Source: Astragalus membranaceus
Lineage: Eukaryota; Streptophyta; Magnoliopsida; Fabales; Fabaceae
Length of the DNA stretch: 64,000 bases
Direction: 5' to 3'
Assembly: GCA_039519185.1 (NCBI GenBank)
Contig: CM076851.1
Location: 32,323,825 to 32,387,824 of the forward strand
The translations under genes and the position numbers were made by a program. Of the stretch, positions 57,316 to 64,000 are shown piece after piece (position 1 is the first letter of the stretch; each line of letters starts with the position of its first letter). The notes beneath the pieces are model-generated. The model saw only the letters and a list, made by a program, of their open reading frames with translations, did no database searches and was not told the origin of the DNA.

Positions 57316-58013
57316 GTTTAACTTTTTCGTGTTTAAGTTTAGCAGGACTTCTTAACTAGAATCAATTTACCGTCTCTCAGAAGGATTTCAAAACCAGATA
57401 AGGCAGCAAAGAAAATGACTAAGAACATTCATATTTTATACCTATTATCATAGAAACTACGCACTAATAACATAGTAAACAAAAAAAATAACTCTTGTCA
57501 AAACTAACATTTAAACCAGAGACAATCTCAAAGAATTTGATGAAGAAACAAGCTCTCCATTTCTTCCTCCCATATGATTTGTAATGAAACCAAGTGTGGG
57601 ACAACATAATTATCCTTTTTCAAAGCGAAATCTGTAAACTGAGTCTCTCACCATCAAGACTTGCACTGACATGGATAAATGAGTACGTAATAATTAACAT
57701 TTTTCGCATATTATAAAAACTAAACTGAAAGGTCATGATTAATGCATAGCATAAACATAATTTCCTTTTGCAAGTTTGGAACAGATTATATATGCCAAAC
57801 CAAATGTCTCCCTAGTCACTAGTTGCTACACATGTCATGGAAGACAATTAGAACATGTGTTACCAAACAAAATGCCAGTCCAACAACTAAACTAGTGTTA
57901 TCCATTAAATAACATGTCCACAACAAACTAAACTAAACCTTACTGAACTATATAGCGTACTAAACAGCAAAACAGCACTTGAAATCACCATTGAGAAAGA
58001 GTAAAATAAAAAG
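57316..58013. other. 3' flank of the second HSP70 copy
   Basis: AT-rich sequence downstream of the HSP70 stop codon. The stretch 57620-57740 shows ordered similarity to 12350-12560. No gene. Confidence 0.5.
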
Positions 58014-59567
58014 CTAGACCGTCTTATCTATAATGTACCCCAACGCACTCCTGAGATCCTTCAAATGATCCTCCAAAAAGGCTATGTCATTGTGCTGCTT
58101 TTTCTCATCAAGTAAATTTGTGGCCACCGTAATTGCAGATTCTATCTTCTTGACTACTTGTGAGGACAGCTTTAAATTGATATCCTTCGTCTTTAAAGCT
58201 CTTCTCAGTTTGTAGATGTAGTCATCCAATGCATTTAGGAATTTCTTGTCTTCAACATGGTAATTCTCTGCTTCTTGAATCATTTTTTTAATTTCTTCAC
58301 TTGACAACCTTTCTTTGTAATTAGTAATCAAAAGCTCATTGGTTACGCCATTGGAATTATCCTTGGCAGAGACCGTCAAAATACCATTTTCATCAATAGC
58401 AAAAGTGAGGTCCAAAGGGTGGCCACGAGGAGCCGGGGGATGATGGCCAGAAAAACGAAAAGAACCAAGCAAATTGTTGTCACTAGCTCTAGTTCTCTCA
58501 CCCTCATAAACCTCAATCAAGGAAAAGGATTGGTTATCAAAAACTGTAACATATGATTTGGTCTTCTTTATAGGAATGCAACTGTTCCTAGGAATCACCA
58601 CACTCATGATATCTCCCTGTACGGACCTACCAAGAGACAATGGTGTAACATCCTGCAACACCAACTTTGGAACATTTTTAGTGCCTTCAGTCAACAAAGC
58701 AGCCTGAAGAACAGCTGCCCCAAAAGCAACAACCTCATCAGGGTTTATGCTCATGCACAGGTCTTTCCCATTGAAAAAGTCCTGCAATAGCTGCGGCTCT
58801 TTAGGAATCCTAGAAGACCCACCACCTACAAGGACAATATCCTCTACACTATTCTTGTTCATCTTAGCATCTTTAAGACAACTTTCAACCGTCTTCATAT
58901 AGTCACTAAAAAGGTCCATATTCAATTCCTCAAACTTGGCGCGATTGATTGATGAAGAAAAATCAATGCCTCGAAATCGAGAATCAATCTCAATATTGGC
59001 AACAACAGCGAAAGAAGGTATTTTTCTTCCTTCTCACAAGCAGTTCTCAACCTCCTCAAGGCTTTTGGGTTCCCACCAATATCCACTTTGTTCTTTCTTT
59101 TGAATTCCTGGACAAAGTAGTTCACCATTCTGTTATCAAAGTCCTCTCCACCGAGGTGAGTGTTTCCAGCAGTGGCCTTAACTTGGAAAACCATATCCTT
59201 AGTCACTATGGTTTTCAAAACAAAAACACTATGAATCTATCACGAAATTATTGGGTATAGGTATCAGACGCATATTAGTTTCCGCTTTCTGATGTATCTA
59301 GGTGCAATAGCTTTCAAAGCTAAGTTAGTTAAAAACAAAAAATGTTCAAATAGTAAAAGAATGAAATTACCAAATACAGTGTTTCAGACTTTCAGGGTTA
59401 GCAGAGGCCTGATTCTTGGCAGCATCACCAAGCAATCTTTGGTCTTTGGTGAAAGCAACAACAGAATGTGTGGTTCTATTGCCTTGGTCATTGTGGATAA
59501 TCTCAACTCTACAATGTTGCTCCTGCCACACTGCAACACAAGAGTATGTTGTGCCTAGGTCTATTCC
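58014..59567 (-). pseudogene. HSP70: HSP70 pseudogene, deleted, frameshifted and cut by a copia element
   Basis: Relative of the HSP70 at 7786-8417. The segment 59567-59370 encodes GIDLGTTYSCVAVWQEQHCR through LGDAAKNQASANP, with a 6-bp insertion before the intron donor. About 150 codons (exon 2 and the second HSP70 signature) are deleted. Coding resumes at about 59200 with VFQVKATAGNTHLGGEDFDN. A frameshift lies near 59010-59030. From 58925 the rest reads continuously: signature 3 (VLVGGGSSRIPK), the substrate-binding domain and helical lid to LEDHLKDLRSALGYIIDKTV, without the C-terminal EEVD of typical cytosolic HSP70. Extra Gly and Leu residues in GGGSSR and AAVLQAALL are unusual. The first codons lie beyond the copia insertion, outside the window. 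Not functional. Confidence 0.92.
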
Positions 59568-59807
59568 TGTTGGAAAAACTGTTTCACTTTGGTGATGGAT
59601 TCTTGATTAATTGAGAGAAAGGGAGAGAGAGTATTAAACTGAAAATAACAGAATTGACTTTTTATTATTTTCTCATCTAACTGTTAACAGTAGTAACAAG
59701 TATTTATACACCTAACATCAATTAACCACACATTGGTTAATATGCTAACCACTTATCAGTTAGCTGTATTAAGTAAAAATGCCTAATTTGAATTATATTA
59801 CAATACA
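59568..59807 (-). repeat. 3' LTR of the copia element
   Basis: 240 bp. Its TGTTGGAAAAACTGTTTCAC start matches 63920 onward. It directly adjoins HSP70 coding sequence at 59567. Confidence 0.88.
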
Positions 59808-59811
59808 CCAC

Positions 59812-61164
59812 CTAATTCAAATTACTCAACATAAGCATTCCAATCTTGTTCTTCATTTCTTCAAGTCTTCTGGGCTTCACTGCCTTGGTCAGTATATCTG
59901 CAAGTTGTTCCTCAGCTCTGCAATGTTCCAGTGCTAAGTTGTTTTTGTTGACATGATCACGTAAGAAGTGATACTTGACTTCTATGTGCTTGCTACGTCC
60001 ATGAGCTATTGGATGTTTAGCCAAGTCAATAGCAGACTTATTATCAACCCTCAACTTCATTACTTCACTGCACTTAATATTCAATTCCTTGAGCAGCATA
60101 CTCAACCAAAGAGCTTGACTTGCACCAAATGCAGCTGAGATATACTCAGCTTCACAGCTGGATAATGCTACCACCTCTTGCTTCTTAGAACACCAAGATA
60201 TGGGAGCATTACCGAGCATAAAAATGTAACCTGAAGTACTCTTTCTATCATTGATGTCTCCACTCCAATCTGCGTCAGTGTACCCGGTGACTTCAAACTC
60301 AGATTCTTCAGTTGCAGTAGGAAACAATATGCCACATTCCAGTGTTCCTTTCACATATCTGAGGACTCTCTTTGCTGCCAGCAGGTGATCTTTGCAGGGT
60401 TTCTCCATAAATCTGCTCACTAGACCAACACTGAAGGTAATGTCTGGTCTGGAGTTGCGGAGGTACCTCAGTGAGCCAATGAGCTGTCTGTATAAGGTGG
60501 AATCAACCAACTCTGTATCTGTACCAGCAGTCAGTTTAATGCCTGGTTCACAAGGGGTAGTAGCAGGGTTGCAGTCAAGCATATTAAACCTTTTTAATAT
60601 GTCTGTTGCATATTTCTTTTGGTGAAGAAATATGCCTTTCTTAGATGTCACAAATTCCATACCTAAAAAGTAACCAAGCCTGCCAATGTCAGACATCTCA
60701 AATTCTTCCATCATCTTCATTTTGAAACCTTTGATCTCTTGCTCACTATCACCAGTAACTAGAAGATCATCTACATACAAGCAAAGTATTATCACACCAG
60801 TTGTACTACTGTTTTTGAAGTAAACACCATGTTCTGTGGTGCATTTTACAAACTGTAATTTTTGTAGAAAACCATCAATCCTTCTATTCCAAGCTCGTGG
60901 AGCTTGTTTCAAGCCATATAAGGCTTTGTTCAGCTTCATCACCTTGTCTTCCATGCCCTTCTTGACAAAGCCAGGTGGTTGCTTAGTGTATACTTCTTCT
61001 TCTAAGGGACCATTAAGGAAAGCAGATTTTACATCTAGCTGACTTACTGTCCATTTCTTCATGCTAGCAATTGCAACTATCAGTCTCACAGTTTCAATTC
61101 TGGCTACAGGCGCATAAACTTCATTGAAATCAAGGCCAGGTTTCTGTAAAAAAACCTTTAGCAA
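59812..61164 (-). pseudogene. pol: copia reverse transcriptase and RNase H
   Basis: An open frame of 450 codons covers RT (PGLDFNEVYAPVARIETVRL, LDVKSAFLNGPLEEEVY, catalytic LCLYVDDLLVTGD) and RNase H (TGYTDADWSGDINDRKSTSG, SSCEAEYISAAFGASQALWL, SKHIEVKYHFLRDHV). It ends at the usual copia C-terminus. The piece is undamaged internally, but a frameshift near 61150 separates it from the upstream frame. Confidence 0.92.
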
Positions 61165-61917
61165 CTAGCCTTGCCTTGTACTTGGCAATCTCACCAAATG
61201 GTTTAACTTTAGTCTTGAACACCCATTTCACTTCAATGGCTTTCTTATTTCTTGGCAAGCTAACCATTTCCCAGGTCTTGTTCTTCTCTATTGACTTCAG
61301 TTCTTCATTCATTGCATCCTTCCAGTGAGTATGAGCTAGTGCTTCTTCAAGAGAGACAGGTTCAGCTTCTGCTAAGAGCACTAAGTTCAATAACTCACCA
61401 TCAACATTGATAGCAGTATCAGGAAATAACTCATAGTCCTGAATCTAGCTGGCAATGTTGTCTGTCTCAGAGATCTTCTTAAAGGTGCAGTTGTGTTGTC
61501 TTCAACTATCTCTTGTGGCTCATTATTGTCCTGAATATCCTGCTCTTGTTCATGACTATCATCAAGTTCAATTTCTATTGTATCAGCAGTTTGACTTTCA
61601 ACACTGTTGTTCCAGTCCGACTCCTTAGTTTCATCAACTACCACATCATTACTTATCACAGTTCTTTTGTTCAAGGGGTCAAACAGTTTATATGCTCCAG
61701 TACTATGATATCCTATTAGTATCATTGCTTGAGCTCTTGAATCTAGCTTTCTCCTGTTTTGCTCAGGTACATGCCTGTAGCACAATGATCCAAAGACTTT
61801 AAAGTGCTTCACAGCAGGCTTGACTTCACTCCATGCTTCTTCTGGTGTTGACTCCTCAAGCCTTTTTGTAGGACTTCTATTCAAAATGTGAGTTGCAGTA
61901 GACATTGCCTCTGCCTA
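61130..61917 (-). pseudogene. pol: copia integrase C-terminus and RT N-terminus, frameshifted
   Basis: A TAG at 61915-61917 precedes 61905-61387 (ATHILNRSPTKRLEESTPEE, FKVFGSLCYRHVPEQNRRKL, then an acidic linker). A frameshift at about 61390-61440 leads into 61390-61130 (EAEPVSLEEALAHTHWKDAM, KWVFKTKVKP). These are integrase core end, linker and RT entry. Confidence 0.85.
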
Positions 61918-62036
61918 GAACTCTTTTGGCAAATGTTTCTCCTTCAGCATACATCTTACCATATTCAATACTGTCTTGTTTCTTCTCTCTGCAGTTCCAT
62001 TGTGTTGAGGGGTGTAAGGTGCCATTACTTCATGAC

Positions 62037-62501
62037 TTAAGCCTTCTTCCTTACAGTAATTCTCAAATTCAGTTGATGTATACTCCCCCCTCCATCAGTT
62101 CTCAGTAACTTGATTGGATTTCCAGCTTGTTTTGCAACAAGTGTTTTGAATGATTTAAATGTTGTAAAGACTTCACTTTTCTTTTGCAACAGGTAAACCC
62201 ACATCTTTTTAGTAAAATCATCTATAAACGAGACAAAGTACAAGTTACCTCCATGAGACTTGGCTTCAAATGGTCCACACACATCTGAATGAACAACTTC
62301 AAGCTTTGTTTTGGCTCTTGTTGGCACTGCAGTATTGTAGGATTTCCTGGGTTGTTTACCTTCACAGCATTTACCACATACTCCCTTAGGGACTTCAATT
62401 ACTGGCAGGCCAGATACCATGCCCTTCATTTGCAGCTTTCTCATGCTATTGAAGTTCAAGTGTCCCAATCTCTTGTGCCATTTCCACACACTTTCACTGA
62501 C
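62037..62501 (-). pseudogene. pol: copia pre-integrase and integrase core
   Basis: GAG-pre-integrase zinc-finger region (WKWHKRLGHLNFNSMRKLQM, CGKCCEGKQPRKS) and the start of the rve core (LEVVHSDVCGPFEAKSHGGN, FVSFIDDFTKKMWVYLL). A one-base change after LLRTDGGG shifts the frame, so the rest of the core (62090-61918) is read in another frame. Confidence 0.9.
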
Positions 62502-63872
62502 TTAAGCAGTTAGACATTTCTGCTCAAGTGAATTCACACCAAACTTGAAGGTTCTGTTCTTTGATACAGGTACTTTCAAGACACATTTTCCATTTGTATC
62601 AGCAACTTTCATATGCTCACCTTGCATATGCATTGAGAAGCCCTTCTCCATTAGCTGTCCCAAGCTTAGCAAGTTGCTCTCCATATTGGGAACATACAGT
62701 ACATCAGTAATCACCACATTGCTTCCATCTGATCTTCTTATGCTCACCTTGCCAATTTCTTTGGCCATTACAGATCTTCCATCTCCAAACTTGATGCTTC
62801 TTCTCACTGTTTCATCAAGCTCACAGAACCAGTCCTTATGCCCTGTCATGTGATTTGAGCAGCCAGTATCAAGATACCACCATTCTACACAGCCAGTTTC
62901 ACTGTTAATGACAGCCATCAATGTCACATCTTCCTCATCATCAGAGTCTTGCGCAAATTGTGCTTCCTCATTTCTCTTTCTAGGCACCTTAGGATTGTTA
63001 CATTCATCTACATAGTGGCCATATTTTTGGCAATTGTAACACTGAATACTCTCCTTAGATTTCTTCTTTCCCTTTCCATTACCATCAGTTTCTTTCTTCT
63101 GATTATCACCTTTAGAATTGTTGCCTTCTTGCTTATTGTTTTTCCATTTTCCTTTTCCTTTTTTATTCCTCCAAGAATCACTTCCACCACCTTTCTTTTG
63201 TGATTGTGTAAACAAGACTTTCTCATTCTCCTTATCATCTTTCTGGTTACCATCTCTGTTCTTTAATTTCAATTCATGTGCTTCTAAAGCACCTAGCAAT
63301 TGTTCTAGTTTCAATGTATCTAGGTCTTTAGCTTGTTCTATTGCAGAAACAACTCCATCAAAATTTGGGGTTAATCCAGTGAGTACCTTCTCAACTTTCA
63401 TAGATTCAGATACAATTTCGCCACAACTCCTCATTTGATTAGTTAGAACAACTAACCTGTTTACGAAATTGGCCACTGACTCATTGGATTCCATTTGCAA
63501 AAGCCCCAATTGACGCCTCATCGCCATCAATTTCACCTTCTTCGTTTGCTTATCTCCGGTGTATGTGGTGGCGAGCACGTCCCACGCTTCTTTAGCAGTC
63601 TCATACTCGATGATCTTCTCAAGAACATTCGCGTCCACACACTGATGAATCAAGTAAATCGCCTTGTCATCCTTCTTTAATTGTTCGCGATGCACTGCTC
63701 TTACTGCTTCTGTGGAATTCGCCTCCAATGGCACGACACCGGTGTTTATGATATCAAGAACACCTTGATACCTAAACACCACCTTCATTTGTGCCGTCCA
63801 CCTCTCGTAATTGTTGCCGTCAAAGATTGGCAGTTTCGCCGGAATCTACTCGTTGTTTCTTAGCGCCGCCAT
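62502..63872 (-). pseudogene. gag: copia gag and protease, early stop
   Basis: ATG at 63872 with a TAG at codon 9 (63846-63848); the frame then stays open to TAA at 62502-62504. Gag core (AKLPIFDGNNYERWTAQMKV, IYLIHQCVDANVLEKIIEYE), lysine-rich linker, CCHC knuckle CYNCQKYGHYVDEC, then the protease active site WYLDTGCSNHMTG. The same Gag type is found in the young element at 27106, which places both in one copia group. Confidence 0.9.
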
Positions 63873-63905
63873 TGTTCACCGCCGCGTGCCGCCGTGGATC
63901 GTATA

Positions 63906-63917
63906 GCTCTGGTGCCA
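63906..63917 (-). promoter_or_regulatory. Primer-binding site of the copia element
   Basis: Minus strand TGGCACCAGAGC, 2 bp from the LTR. It differs from the usual TGGTATCAGAGC at two positions. Confidence 0.7.
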
Positions 63918-63919
63918 AA

Positions 63920-63950
63920 TGTTGGAAAAACTGTTTCACTTTGGTGATGG

Positions 63951-64000
<50 letters not shown>
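63920..64000 (-). repeat. Partial 5' LTR with ATT microsatellite
   Basis: Begins TGTTGGAAAAACTGTTTCAC like the LTR at 59568. From 63951 to the window end it is an uninterrupted (ATT)n run of at least 50 bp, placed where the other LTR reads ATTCTTGATTAATTG. Confidence 0.9.

Larger units (their letters stand above)
59568..64000 (-). mobile_element. Ty1/copia retrotransposon inserted in HSP70 exon 1, running off the window
   Basis: 3' LTR 59568-59807 (240 bp; starts TGTTGGAAAAACTG on plus and ends ACAATACA). The 5' LTR starts at 63920 and is cut by the window end. A primer site of altered type (minus TGGCACCAGAGC, 63906-63917) is present. ATTCC at 59563-59567 would be the target duplication. 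Gag, integrase, RT and RNase H are all recognisable on the minus strand but interrupted at five or more points, so the copy is dead. Confidence 0.92.

Noticed and set aside
58014..59567. Functional HSP70 gene
   Set aside because: About 150 codons deleted, a frameshift near 59020, a 6-bp insertion at the intron border and a copia element in exon 1.

Overview
This window is plant nuclear DNA, from a flowering plant and probably a legume. It contains spliced eukaryotic gene fragments, Ty3/gypsy chromoviruses of Tekay/Del type, Ty1/copia elements, CACTA transposons and AT-rich spacers. The legume call rests only on the style of the repeats and the HSP70 subfamily, and is weak. There is no sign of bacterial, plastid or mitochondrial sequence. 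No complete, undamaged protein-coding host gene is visible. Nearly all the content is transposable elements, many nested in one another, plus decayed or captured gene pieces.

Layout. (1) 1-7785: a gypsy LTR running in from the left, split by a 5.87-kb CACTA transposon (179-6044, target duplication TGG). The CACTA carries spliced pieces of a cellulose-synthase-like D gene and of a SET-domain methyltransferase gene. The LTR ends inside exon 2 of an HSP70 gene (7786-8417, minus). (2) 8418-15613: a SINE-like piece, a decayed LINE (about 9024-10770), AT-rich spacer, a palindrome-rich block with a foldback element (13200-13715) and an old gypsy LTR remnant. (3) 15614-32002: a second CACTA (target duplication AAA). 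It holds an LTR element without genes (17514-26556, target duplication GTTTT), whose 3' LTR is split by a third CACTA (20704-26129). That third CACTA carries pieces of polygalacturonase, nitrilase-family amidase and Ariadne E3 ligase genes. The same host CACTA also holds a very young non-autonomous copia element (26730-29530, identical-looking LTRs, target duplication AAAAG). (4) 32006-34454: an unrecognised possible spliced gene (minus) and AT-rich spacer. (5) 34455-48389: two head-to-head chromovirus copies, one minus (one LTR plus pol) and one plus (gag-pol between LTRs), both with stop codons, meeting at a scrambled junction near 39700-39840. (6) 48762-56713: a gene-less LTR retrotransposon (minus) with 2183-bp LTRs and a partial tandem extension. 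(7) 56714-58013: a small palindromic region and HSP70 3' flank. (8) 58014-59567: a second, frameshifted and deleted HSP70 copy, interrupted by a copia element (59568 to beyond 64000, minus) with stops and frameshifts.

How it fits together. The ancestral locus seems to have held duplicated HSP70 genes on the minus strand, since taken apart by insertions. The most distinctive signals are the three CACTA elements, two of which moved intron-containing pieces of at least five host genes. All three carry E2F-type motifs near one end. Another signal is a recurrent design in at least four gypsy-type LTR lineages: the same relative LTR positions hold tandem or palindromic words that differ completely from family to family.
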